Shown here piece by piece: positions 1-12,100 of a DNA stretch of 64,000 nt. Source of the stretch: Mansonella perstans. Its lineage: Eukaryota > Nematoda > Chromadorea > Rhabditida > Onchocercidae. The notes beneath the pieces were generated by a model. The model saw only the letters and a list, made by a program, of their open reading frames with translations, made no database searches and was not told where the DNA came from. The stretch covers positions 372,001 to 436,000 of the forward strand of contig JBAMDO010000568.1 in NCBI GenBank assembly GCA_037074765.1, given 5' to 3'. How positions within the stretch are numbered: the first letter of the stretch is position 1; the number at the start of each line of letters is the position of its first letter. The translations under genes were made by a program, and so were the position numbers.

Positions 1-433
1 TAGTTTCTGGAAATTCGGCATATCACTGCTGTCTAAAAAAGACAAGAAATTTAATAGTTACTCATCCAGATACAACCTTATCACGCACTACTCAGTATAA
101 AAGATTTAGTTTTATTGTGGTCACATAAAATTATCAGCACGTGTCTCTTTAAGTAACATATCATTTTTAATACCCTAACATGTATTTTTAATACCCTTTG
201 TCACAGAAATCAATACAGTTCGCTATGGATATGAGGCTCTACTGTCTGTCATTACGCTAAGGAAAATCGAGCCGATACAGTTCTTAGCTTAGCAACATAA
301 AGGTATTTGATAAAAAAAATATTAAAAATACTAAACAAGTGAAGAAGTCGAAACTGAAATAGTAGTTGTTAAAACTACTATTTTAATAAAAATTAAAAGA
401 AAAATTGAAAAGTAAGTAGAATTTAATTCTCAC

Positions 434-3400
434 AAGCATTGGCAACAGCAGCCAGAACTGCATTATGATCAGCGACATTCTGGATATTAGGATCTGAATC
501 TGCTGTCCTTTCCTGTAGAAACTGTATTTGTCGACACAGCGAATCGGAGGGTTTAGGAAGCACTTCTGTATTAGAATTCTCTAATTTCTTATAAAAATGT
601 ATCCAGATGGCAGCTGGAACCAAGAATCGGACAAACAACAACGGATCTGTGTCTGCACCAGACCATGTCTGCTCATCGCTAAATAAAAGGAATTAAATCA
701 AAAGAAACTATTGAAGACGCACAAACTTCAAGGCTATGTTTATGTTAACCAAAAAAAAAATTTATATGAACAAAAAAAAGTTTGAAATAAATTAAATGAA
801 TTATTATACGACAGACCTGTAAAGTAAATTATAAATTTCGGCAACGCGAACCATTTCCTCATTTGATACTCTGTCGATGTAAACTGCAACGTATTGCAAA
901 ATAACCCACATTAGCTCATCTCTTCCTTTTCGATATACTGTTTCGCAAAGCTGTAATTTACTGAATGAAAAAAAAATGGACGTTATGAATTCCCTCTCCT
1001 ACTAGCTGCATGGAAGACTCAGTTTTCTACCTTAATATTGATAGAAATCAAATAACAATGAATTTTACAAATGCAGAAGCATCAACGAAAATTTCGAAAG
1101 CACCTTAACCTGCAAAGAAGCTTTGTAGTGAATCAAAACATATCTTAGAAAGTTATGAGATATGAAACAAGCGAAGTTTGACCAATTTAAATAATAATCC
1201 AGAATGAAGTCAAATTTCGGTTACGATATATTTTGAATTTGCCTCATATCTGACAGACGTAAGGCGCATTTAAAGTATATTGCGACCTATCCAAGTTTTT
1301 TATAGCACGTATTACATATAAATTCCATGCTTACTGATTCGTATAGTATTCTGAGAAGGCGAGAGAAAGAGGCAGTTCCATGAAGTAATGAGAAAGTAAC
1401 TGTCTGTGTAATGTTCATCCACTGATACTGGTTTGCGGGATCGTCAAGACGCGTGTCCGTTTTTTCCATTTCACTCATAGCCTCAAGAATGATCATATGC
1501 AACAATTCATCACACTGCAGTCGTTGTGGGTTCAAGTTCGTATTTTGTCGTATCACATACTGCAATATATGCACATCAGGCATTTCTGCAAGTTTTTTTT
1601 TTGTGAATTATTTGTTAATGTCAACTTTTGAGTGAACAAATTTTCACTAATCATCGCTGAATAAGATGTTTCTTTCCTAAACACCAAAAATTTACTTTTT
1701 TTGCAGCCTAACTTCAAAAACCAAATAAATCTACTGCCTTACAGAAATTGTTTCTTTTCCACGAGGTTGTCGAAGAAGTGTATAAAGCAAAAATGACTGC
1801 GGAGCAAAAAGTTCGGACTTGTATGGAAGATGAGCTCGCTGATGCAACCGAGTAGTTGTGACTTCAAGTTTCCAAGATGGTGTACTAACTGGGAAAGAAA
1901 TGTGAGCAGCTATAGGATAAAGCCATGGACGACCGATCACCGTTACCATTTCGGTAAGCGGCCGGAAAGAAATAAACATATCATTGAATTTTTTTGCCAC
2001 CCTCTGAAAACAAATGTTAATCCTTCCTCGCAACTACCTTCGTTAATGTATTAATAAAGCATTCTTTTGGAATACGCTTTTTTTTTGTCTAAATTTGAAA
2101 ATGTGAGAAAAATCATGGTTGAAACTATCGTAAAATGCTGTATAAAAAATTAACGAACTGGCAAAAGAAAGGCACGTGAATTACTGGAGACACGATGTAA
2201 CTCTGTAATCGTGAAAATGCACGGAAGAAGGTTTAGCTGTCGATCGATCAGAGTTAGCAGCATCTGAAAAGTTATTTAATAAATTACGTCTCTGGGAGAG
2301 CATTAGATAATTATGTCACATGAAATTACATAAATTTGGCCAAATGATGTTACATTATTTAAAAAAATGCAACTGTTACGACAAAATATTCTAAAAAATA
2401 TGAGGAAACTGAACATTTTCCACAGGTAAAAGCATATGGCGATGATGGTGTGTGATCGTGGATGGAACTTCCTGCATGCGTTCAACCACAAGTAGTTTCA
2501 AAATATTCCGAAGTCCTTTGTAATCAATCAGATGCAAATTTTTCTGCATATACTCAAATTTGCGAGGATCCATTGGTGTAGTAAGGGTAAAATTGGTGCA
2601 AAGGATGAGAAGTTCACAGCAATCACTGGAAAAATATATTAAAGTGAAAACATTTTCGAAAATACATTAGCAAATAGTAACAATAATGCCTATACTTATT
2701 TCGCTCAAAATAATTTATTTTTTCACATTAATTAAAATTTTTTATGCAAATCACGGAGAAATAAAAAATAGAGCTTTGCCTATTCCATAAAAAAAAATGA
2801 TTCAAATTAAAATAAAGAAAAATCAAATAAACTAAATGAGATTTTCTTTAAAGCATTTCAATATAGACTAACGATAGAGGAAGAACGCCTTCATTACAGG
2901 CAGACATAAATATTGAAGATAAAATCCTTTCATAATGGACGTATCGAGGATCATCCTTGTTTGAAAGCAGAGTAAGAGATGCTTTGCAACACTGTGTTTT
3001 CTCTTCCTACAATTCATAAGCAATTTATTTATTTTATATTAAACATTCAGAATAATTAACGAAAACCTGTTCAATCAATTTCAAAAGTCTACAATGATCT
3101 ATGGAACAAATCGATACCTCAGTCATTGTGCGCAATAATTTCACAGCTTCAGTGCATGCCAATACATCCACATCAACATCCTTACTTAAATCCCAGAACA
3201 TTTCACGCATTTGTACTCCTTCCTGCAAATTTAATTAACATAATATTACACACAAAAATTAGCAATGCATAATTTGTGGCTACAATCAAGATTATACAAA
3301 GCAATAATAATTTAGATATGGTAATAGTAGATTGAAGTACATACGACTTGGTTTAACACAATCCATTGTAATTTCTCCGCGTCATTACCAACTACTGCTG

Positions 3401-3452
3401 TAAGTGAAGTAGATGATGTTGTCACTGCCTCCGTATTCGTAGTAGTACCCAT
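434..3452 (-). CDS. MED23: Mediator complex subunit 23 (MED23/SUR-2), N-terminal part, cut by left edge
   Basis: Subunit of the Mediator tail that links transcription factors (Elk1/LIN-1, downstream of Ras-MAPK) to RNA polymerase II; the C. elegans orthologue is sur-2. Exons on the minus strand: 3345-3452, 3067-3222, 2873-3006, 2424-2625, 2159-2263, 1743-2003, 1335-1559, 817-950, 434-678. They join without phase conflict and give about 523 codons. Blocks that match human MED23 as I remember it are IDYKGLRNILKLL, LLPCIFTITEL, PSWKLEVTTTRLHQ, APQSFLLYTLLRQP, RKGRDELMWVILQY and AAIWIHFYKKLENSN, all in the right order. The first ATG lies one base after an acceptor-like CAG. The last exon ends at a GTGAGA donor, so the remaining roughly 800 residues should lie left of the window; 1-433 reads as intron. 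Identity is firm; exact ends of exons 3 and 4 are less so. Confidence 0.9.
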
Positions 3453-4473
3453 ACTGTTATATTTTAATTAATACAAAACAGGTGTCAGAGCTAGTTTGCT
3501 AGTAATTCACTGGCAAATCATCGTTCCAAATCATACAAAATCTGAAATTAAATAACTAATGAGATATGTTATATATGTGTTTATTCAACATACTCATATA
3601 TCCTTCAAGTATGCATTCAAGTTTAATTTCTCAAGTTTATAATTTCTCAAATATATGACCTCTTCTTCTTTCCTCTCTTCCTCTCTCTATCTTAAAATCA
3701 ATAGTCATATAAGATACGAGAAATCACAATTCAGATACTAATGTTCCGAGAGATTTATTCGCGCATTGAGAATATGTTGAAGTTAACACGCACTTACCAA
3801 TTAAATGACTTCAATTAAGGATGAAGCGAATCGATTGCTTTTTCAGTGGTTATTTAAGGACGAGGATATATCTATCATCGTGACCTTTCTTGACCTAGCA
3901 CTAAATAATGTCCGTGTCACACTTCACACTCCGTATCTGGTACATGTCCGTATCATACTTTCAACCACTGCTGACCTGATCATTCCATTCATGATGGGAT
4001 GGCAGTTGCATTAGATTCTTTCAGCAATTTTGTCAAATGGTTTGATATATACTTATTTGGCATAACTCGGGAAAGCAAAGTTATGTGGAGCGGTGGGCTA
4101 TACACGGGTTTCTTCTAGCATTTCCCGGGAGATGGATGAGTTAATCTTTTTCAGAATATTTGCGCAGAGATAGTAGTTCGAAATTTAATAACCACATTTA
4201 TATACATATATAATATTAATTCAAATAAGAACATTCAAAGGATTAAGGGAAAGAGGGAACGAAACAATAAATTATACAAATTTATTTGTTGATATGCCTT
4301 AGAAAGCAACAGTGTTCAGTACCCATATGAATCAGATCAAGAATTTTTTAAAGTTTAGAAACAAATCAAACTATGGGAAAATTTTTCCGTAATAATTAAA
4401 TTTTGCAAAGGATTCCTATGCGACATGATCAGAAGATAGAGTGAAACAGAAGTAGAGGATAGATTGTCACTAA
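3453..4473. other. Spacer between MED23 and the H2A variant
   Basis: AT-rich, no convincing gene. It holds the 5' flank of MED23, including a pyrimidine-rich run of C and T near 3658-3690. It also holds the 3' flank of the H2A gene, with TTTATT at 4281-4286 (AATAAA on the minus strand), a plausible polyadenylation signal about 190 bases past that stop codon. A 69-codon open frame at 3805-4014 has no recognisable features. Confidence 0.5.
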
Positions 4474-5502
4474 TTATGTTGTTCCTGGTTCGCATAAACT
4501 GGTACTGATTCGCCGTACTGGTCGAAGTGGTACTGAATTTGCACCTTTTGCGAATAGAGCCTGAAATGCGTTAATTGCGTTAATTACCACAACTAAAATG
4601 GATTGCATAACTTATGCAATTTGTTATCGAATTCATATCCAAATTTGTCCTTTTAGATAATATGAACAAAAATCAAAATAAATGAAAGATGAGAATGTGA
4701 AACATACCGGATGTACGAATGGTATGACACCACCACCTGGACACGTGACTCGAGCACAGAACTGATTCAGCTCCTCGTCATTCTTCATAGCAAGTACAAT
4801 ATGACGTGGGATAAGTCGTTGACGTTTATTATCTCGACAAGCATTTCCGGATAATTCCAACATCTACAACACACAGCAAATGAATATAATACAAGTTGCA
4901 GTGAGTAAAATAGGATATTGCATGCTTAAATACTTAAATCTTTTAACAATTAAGGGACGTATAAATATTAGATCTTACCTCGGCAGAAAGATACTCGATA
5001 ACAGCACTCAAATAAACAGCTGCTGATTGAGAGATCCGCCTCGCATAGCGACCTTTTCTGAGCAATCGATGAAATTTGGTCACGGGAAATAGCAGTCCAG
5101 CACGAGCTGACTTGCTTATCTTCTTGGCTTTCCCGCCACCTCGCTTACCAGCTGGTGGTCGACCTCCTTTATTCTGCAATTCTAAGTTTTTTTTTCGATT
5201 TGTAATTTAGTCCACTTTCCAACATCAATTTCCAACATCAATGATCTGAAATTTCCAACATCGAATAGGCCACATGCAACACATTTACTAATTTTGTGGA
5301 ATTTAATTTAAATACTAATGAACATTCCATTCCCGAAGTGATGTTTTTATTGCAGGAACAAATTTTGTACGTTCGGAGGGTAATTAATATTACAAATGTT
5401 TAGAAATTTTTTCATAAACTTTTCTACCTTTCTTGTATTTGATGAGGATGATACACTCGATTTATCTTCTTTTTTTGCAAGCAAACTGTCCAGTACCGCC
5501 AT
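4474..5502 (-). CDS. Divergent histone H2A variant, 170 aa, four exons
   Basis: Core nucleosome histone of the H2A family. Minus-strand exons 5428-5502, 4979-5173, 4708-4863 and 4474-4560 are all in phase 0 (25+65+52+28 codons plus stop). The histone fold is clear: [53 protein letters not shown] and KNDEELNQF. The acidic-patch residues of canonical H2A (E56, E61, E64, D90, E91, E92) all have counterparts. Oddities: a 25-residue Ser/Lys-rich exon upstream of a Gly/Arg/Pro/Lys tail; a changed L1 loop ([11 protein letters not shown]); and a docking segment [16 protein letters not shown] that resembles H2A.Z (GGGVIPHIHKSL) more than canonical H2A (GGVLPNIQAVL). It has no C-terminal SQ motif of H2A.X. 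Introns, a downstream AATAAA and no visible histone stem-loop suggest a replication-independent, polyadenylated message. Nematodes have sperm-specific H2A variants (HTAS-1); membership in that group is only a guess. Confidence 0.88.
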
Positions 5503-5619
5503 TAAAATTTCTGTCTGGAATAAATATTCATACTAATCTATGAAAGTTTCTGTCTGGAATAAATATTCATACTAATCTATGAAAGTTTCTGTCTGGAACA
5601 AATATTCATACTAATCCAT
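5503..5619. repeat. 39-bp minisatellite, 3 copies, abutting the H2A variant start
   Basis: Three near-identical 39-bp units begin at about 5503, 5542 and 5581 (core TTTCTGTCTGGAATAAATAT). The first copy touches the start codon of the H2A variant, so the array forms its immediate 5' flank. Read on the minus strand each unit carries an AGACAG acceptor-like step. Confidence 0.9.
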
Positions 5620-8600
5620 AGAAAAGTAATGAAGACAAAAAAGCGCTTCATTATTTGACACTAAGATTTCGTAGCACTGGACTGAAAAGAATTTAGGAGC
5701 AGATCTTATCTGTCCAGCCAAGATTCATCAGTACAGTCCGGTCATATAGCCTCTAAGTGAAGATAACTGTATCACATTCGTAACTATTTACGGTGAAAGT
5801 TGATAAAATACGTTAAGTAACTTGTACAGCTCAGATACCACAAGTCCTAATTTCGGTGCACTGATGGAAAAAAAAAAGCAGTAGCGGGGATAACAGTAAG
5901 AGTAGAACAAACAAAACGATGATAAATGTTGGTGATGTTATGGAAAACGAGGAGCACCAGGAGAGGAAGCGGCAGCAAGACCGTCGACAAGACTATCGGC
6001 ACCACGATCGATTCCAGGGTGCTCAGCTCTCCGCATTACGTGTTTTTTGGTCTTTGGTGAGAAGAGGCATTTTCGAGAATCGAGAAATGTCGATATACAC
6101 AAAATGAACAATTATTGAAATAAAGAAACTCAATAGGAACGATAGAGCGGGGGTGTTCGCTGGCACTAGCCATAATGATACATAGATATCACTCTTGGTT
6201 ACTTCACAACAACAGTAATGATAGTGGTTGCTTCTTCTCATCCCAGTTAATGAGTCCATCTTTTAGTAAAAGATGAATGAAGAAACCTGATTCTATGCCA
6301 GGTCATTACTGCAAATGCAAATCAAAATGCTACTAATATCCAGCAGATCTTCAAATCTTCAAACAGTACTAAAGGAATGCAGATGAACCTTTTTTGATTG
6401 ACGACACTCAAACCTGTTAATCGGCGGCAACATTGCTATAGAATTTAGCAAACATACAGCATTTTATTTTCTTTCAAAGGCCTTTTTCAAATGTGACTGT
6501 TAGGAAGAAAGATTAGAACAATTAAAATAAACTAAAATAGTTTAGAATCAGAAATGGCTAACTGAAAAGAAAAAATGAATTAAAAGAAGAAAAGCTCTTA
6601 GTGGCAATTGCAAGTGATTAAGTGACTGAATTTACAAATGTATGTTCGATTCGAAGCCTTGTTTTATTGTAACAGACGAACGGCAAAAGTGAAATCCGAG
6701 ACTTTGTAGCTGATATCCAGAAAAGCAAAACAATAATATGTCAGAAACGGACTACAATCACGTCGATTTTGAAAAGTTCAGAGATCTTCGCCGAAAATTT
6801 ACCAAAAAATCCCAGTGCAAACTTTTTATTTCAGTACCCTTTTGAAGCGAAAAATTTATTAGCAATAATAGTTCGATTTATCTTTGTCAGGCGGAAGGAT
6901 TTCTTTGTATCATTCTTTTTAAAAATTTTTCTGTCTTTTTCCCGATGATGTTGTGTTATTTCCAATGCTTGTGTTAAAAAAACAGTGCAAAAATGTAAAC
7001 CAAAACATCAACATTCTGAAATACTCTGTGTGGAAAATCAAAGCTCTATAATAGATCAAATTAGTCCGGAATACAGAAGTATGGTAAACTGTTTATATTG
7101 TCAATGGCAGTCTTCCTGTTGATAATGTTGAAAAGTTAATTTTACATTGTGAAGTGGGAAATTCGCAACCGTACTTGATGATCTTTGCCATCGCTCAAAA
7201 CCAGTAACCATTATTTTCAAATTTCTAACTCTTTTTTGCTATCTTTAATCAATCTCGCTTTCAAATTTGAATAATTAACCTTGCTAGATTTGTTTAAGGA
7301 GTCAGGTAGATGCAATCGATGTTACAATTACCATAATAAAATAGAATAATAACCCTTACTTAAGCAAAAAAATTTGGTCGGAAAAACATCTTTTGTTCAA
7401 TGAATATAGTATTACACGAAATATATTCTAAATTTAATTTTTTCTAATTTCCAGGAAAGTAAAAGCCATTTACCAAATATCAATTAAAAAAAATTCAATT
7501 ATATATTAACTACCTCATATCTTACTTTTCTTTCCGCAACAAACGTGATATTATGGCGACATGGACATTTTGGTTCTTTCTCCTTGACTCTGATTTAAAA
7601 ATATAACTAGCTTATTCTACAGTAAATATATAATGCTTCGGTATTTAATCATCTTGAGCGAGTAATTCCGCTGAAAGAAAGTGATTAAATTAAAAGATTT
7701 ACTTTATTTTGAAAAAATTTCAACAGATAAAAAGGTGTTGTTAAGCTGCTGTACAGAACTGTTCTTGATCATATTTCTGCAATATTACAAGAATCATCAA
7801 GATCGATCTAGTATATTCGTTATTACTTGGGAACCATCTAATAAATGTGCATTTCACAGCTAATCATTACAGAAGTACTTTATCATGGTCATACCAGGAA
7901 GGACTGTTGTTTTGTGAAATGAGACAAATTTCTTTTAATCTTTATATTAATTAACATTAAATTAAAGCTAATTCGAAATTTCTGTTCAAGTTTTAAGAGA
8001 TTTTAGCATTATTCACTTCTTAATATCTTCTCTTCTTGCATATGAATGGTGTATTACATCTAACTTGATAACAAATGGCATGAGGATGTTGATTACAGTA
8101 ATAATGTTGAAGATGTAGGAAATGAAAATCCTGAGAATTAGTAAAGATCATGCTAGCTGAAAAGTGTACGAATAGTGATGTGCATGAGTATATCCGAGTA
8201 TGGACGTGAATTAATACGAATCTAAAATATTTCCACTTCAACGACGAAAAAGCGGTCATTTATATAGACTTATCAAAAGGAGAATAATATGTCGTTAGTG
8301 TCGGGTGACATTGACAACTGAGCTCTTGCATTTATTCCAATTGTCGCTGTCGTTACCTCGAGAGAAATTCTGCTCTGTCCATTATAGTGATACATGAAGA
8401 ATAGGAAAGAAAAGACCTCAAGAAGGTAAGAAGAGAATGATGAACGATACTTCCTCTCTTCTTTCCTTTTCCTTTCGCTTGTTTAAAATTGAACTGATGG
8501 TCAATGTTTCATCTAAAGAAGTGCCAGAAGAAACACTGAGCACAGGGAAGAGATGAGAGATATTCCAGGAGCACTGTCGCCCTAATTACGTATTAGTTCT

Positions 8601-9132
8601 GTCGACAGTTTCACTATTCCTCTTTTCAAGTTTCCACTGAAATATTTTTTGTTTTTACCAAATCCATTCAAATTCAACTACTCATCATCGCTATAATCCT
8701 GTAAGTTGCATCCAAAACATATCATCATCCGTATGCAGATGTCGACCTTTTTTAATACAACACTATAACAAAAAACGTCATAAGAGTAAGAAGGAGAAGA
8801 GTTCATAATAAAGCCTACAAATGTGCTTCAAAGGTAAGTAATATCATCGAGGAAAAATTTCAGATGCAAAGGAATGTTTCTAATAATGGCTCAAAAGATT
8901 TTCTAAACAAATGTGCAAATTGTCGTAAACAACAACGGATGATCGTTCTCCTTAAAGCACAGCTGGTAGGATTTGATTTTAAAATAATTTTTCCGTTGCT
9001 TTCAGCAAAAAAAATTCTGGAAATGATGAATACGTCAGCAACATCAACAAGTCTAGTAATGTCACAATTTTCTGTCAGTTTTCAACTACTTTAACAATAC
9101 TAGTACCTTATTGTGCTGTTTGCAGTAGAGAC
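5620..9132. other. Intergenic region between the H2A variant and the SESTD1-like gene
   Basis: About 3.5 kb of mostly AT-rich sequence without a gene I can support. At 5919-6107 there is a 62-codon plus-strand frame of charged residues (Glu, Arg, Gln) in slightly GC-richer DNA; it has no family match and is left uncalled. At 8864-8960 an ATG directly follows TTTCAG and opens a frame with CANCRKQQRMIVLLKAQ, ending near a GTAGGA donor. It could be an alternative 5' exon or a relic, but I could not splice it in frame to the downstream gene. Confidence 0.4.
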
Positions 9133-12100
9133 ATGCAACAGAGGGATCGGTATTTGATCGAATCGTCTATGGTTGCCTTACCCGGTAAATGCGATAGTTT
9201 TGTATGTAGCAGTAGAAAAGATTGATTTGAAAAATTTTTAACCTTAAAAGAAAGAAAATTTACATCGTTTTCAGTAACTCTTTTGTACTCAAGGCGGTAT
9301 TTTACAGGGTGTCGTGATCGTTTAGGATCACCATTGTTGTTTATAAATTTTACGGATGGCAGCAGTAAACAATCCGGTATTACTTTTGCACATCCTTTTT
9401 TCAGTAACCGCTATCTGTAACTACTATTACCGTTTTATTTTTTAAGCAAAATCTTTCATGCTATTAAAATAATTTTCTCACAAATTACTGCTAAAATACT
9501 ATTACATGTAAATTAAGTTTTTCCATAACTTTTCATAATTGATTAGTAATTTGCTTGATTCTTAAAACTAATCTTTACAACTTTTCAGTTCCATTATTTG
9601 CAATAAATTACTGTTAACACTGATTTAACTATTTCTGTGCTCTTGCTCATCGATTCATGTGCGCTCCTTAAACTAGAATCAGCTATAAAGTTTAGGCACA
9701 GAAATAGTCAACAATCCAAGTTATGAAGAACTTGTATCAGTCATCAGTTATCTCTCCCAAATACCAGATGAGAATGTTTGCAAATTGGGATTTACAGTAA
9801 TTATCGATGGGCGCAAAACAATCGTGAAGCACGTACGTGGTGCACTGCGAGCATGTCAGGTTTGTGTGTACTCATATTTCTAAGATTCCATTTAAAACAT
9901 TAAATTAAATTTTAAACGAAAAGCTAAACTTTCGACATCATCTTCAGGTATGATAATTTAAAAAAAAAAAAAAAAATTTGCAGCAAGCACTGTATCGGCG
10001 AATTCGATTTGCACTTGTCATTCAGCCGGAGAAATTTTTGGATCAACAAAAGCTTAATTTTGAGCTTATAAAAGACGCTTATCAATTTAACGTTAGTATT
10101 AGTTTCAAAGAACTTTTCGTGATAGATATTTTTTTGTTTAAGTAAAAGATTAGTCAGGACAAAGATTATTATTTTAAAATGGCCAGTTACAAATAAATTT
10201 CCTTTTGTGAGATTAGAAAATTCTATTTTAGCAAAATAAGATAGATATCGCTAATTTACGCTCCAAAAAAAAATCCTTTACTGGATATCAGAGAAAAAGA
10301 CGAAGAAATCAGGAAAAATAAAACGAGAAAGATATTGTCCTTATTTCATTTCATTTTAGTGCAGTCTAATTTCTCTACATAAATTAACACGTTTCGTAGA
10401 CATTGCGCAATTGCCACATGCTCTCGGCGGCACTCTACGCTATGATCCATATTTATGGGCTCAACTTAGACAGGTTTTTTTTTTTTTTTTTTTTTGTTAA
10501 ACGTAATGTTTATATTGATGAATACAACTTTTCCCCATTCATAAAAATATATTTAAGAAACTTGAGAGTTACGTTAAGAAAGCGAATAGTTGGATAGAAA
10601 ACAGTAAAAGATGTACAAATGTGATGTCGTGTACTGACGAGAAGGTGAATAGTTTCAACTCAAATGAGCTTCTCGAAGCAGGTAAGATTTTAGTTTTTTT
10701 TTTGAGTCCATTTACTCACGAACAACTATTCATTTTATGGTGAATGAGAATAAAGCAACTTTTGCTATAAATCTGTGAGATAAAGTAATTCTGCCTAAGC
10801 AAGTCAGATTTTGCGATATTAATAAATTTTACGCAATTGTTAATTTAGGAAATGATTTACTTGATGAATTAGCACAAAATAGTGGAATAGGAGCTTTGAA
10901 AAATGCTGATTGGGATAACGCTGTACATCATATCGATCTGCTCATGAAACAAATTAAGGTTCTTCGCAGATTCAATGTTTGAATAAAACTAATTAAACTA
11001 GACTCTTTAGCACCAACCGTTTATGAAATGTGCTTGATGAAAGCAATTTTCCTTCGTTTTTTCATTTTTTAAATTAATAATGTTGAGATTTCGTTCCATT
11101 TATGCAGATGCTCCTTTATTGCTTACTTCAGCTTACTCTACTTATTTGTTGTTCAATGCCAATACCTTCTTACCTAATACTGACTAGCGTTTGACAAAGA
11201 TTGATGTAGTTTGAGATTTTGAGTAGTTTTAGGCGAAGGTGTGACGGACAGACTTTTTCCCATCATAAAGAGGGTAGCTACAAGTATTGAAATTAGAATA
11301 GTTGAATCTTCTTAGCAGTTGAATCTTGTTGAATCTTAATAGTTAAATCTTGTAGGATATCAAGGAAAGGCTAGGAGAAATGGCACATCGAAAAGAGAGA
11401 TATACATCGCTGAAATTACTGGAAGATTACAATGAAGGAGTGCATAATTTAGCGAATTGGATTCTGGGCGCTGGTGAGAGATGGCTTCTAACCTTGCATG
11501 AAATTGGTGAATCATATGACGATGCTAAACAATTGCTGAAAGAAAACAATGAATTGGAAAGGAAGTCGATAGTCCGTTCAATGCTGTTTTGTTTGATGAA
11601 TGTTATACTGAGTGAACAAAACAAGTATTTTCTCTGCATTTACGCTTGCAATACATGCTAATAGCGTAGCATTTGATGAATATTTAATTTTACAGATAAA
11701 TAAGAAAATAAACAAAAAGTTTCTAACCGATTTGTGAGCTTTATCAGGAAGTGAAAGAGCAGTCACGTGAATTGGTAGCAGTGGGACATGAGCTACAACA
11801 TGAGTTTTCAAAACATACTGTGGGAATACGGCAAAATATAGACAGAATACAACAGCTAGTTAGTGCCTTCTGCACACGTGTCATGTGCCAAAAGCAAATC
11901 GCTGAGCGCTCCGTCAACTTCTATCGCATGCTAACTGATGTATGACTTTATTTTATGAGGCTTGAATCTAACATATTATTCAATTTTTTTGCTAGTGATA
12001 GTGATGCTTTGATTCTTTTCATTTCTGTGATTCTGAATCACAAGTAAGAGCATATTTGCTGAATGAAACTGAACAAAAAGCTTAAAGATTTGATGTAAAT

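Noticed and set aside
1560..1585. Longer MED23 exon starting MPDVHILQ
   Set aside because: Its phase does not fit the preceding exon; the inner acceptor giving YVIRQN aligns without gaps to human MED23.
5919..6107. 62-codon charged open frame on plus strand
   Set aside because: No splice context, no domain, and an equally long frame exists on the other strand; no homology recognised.
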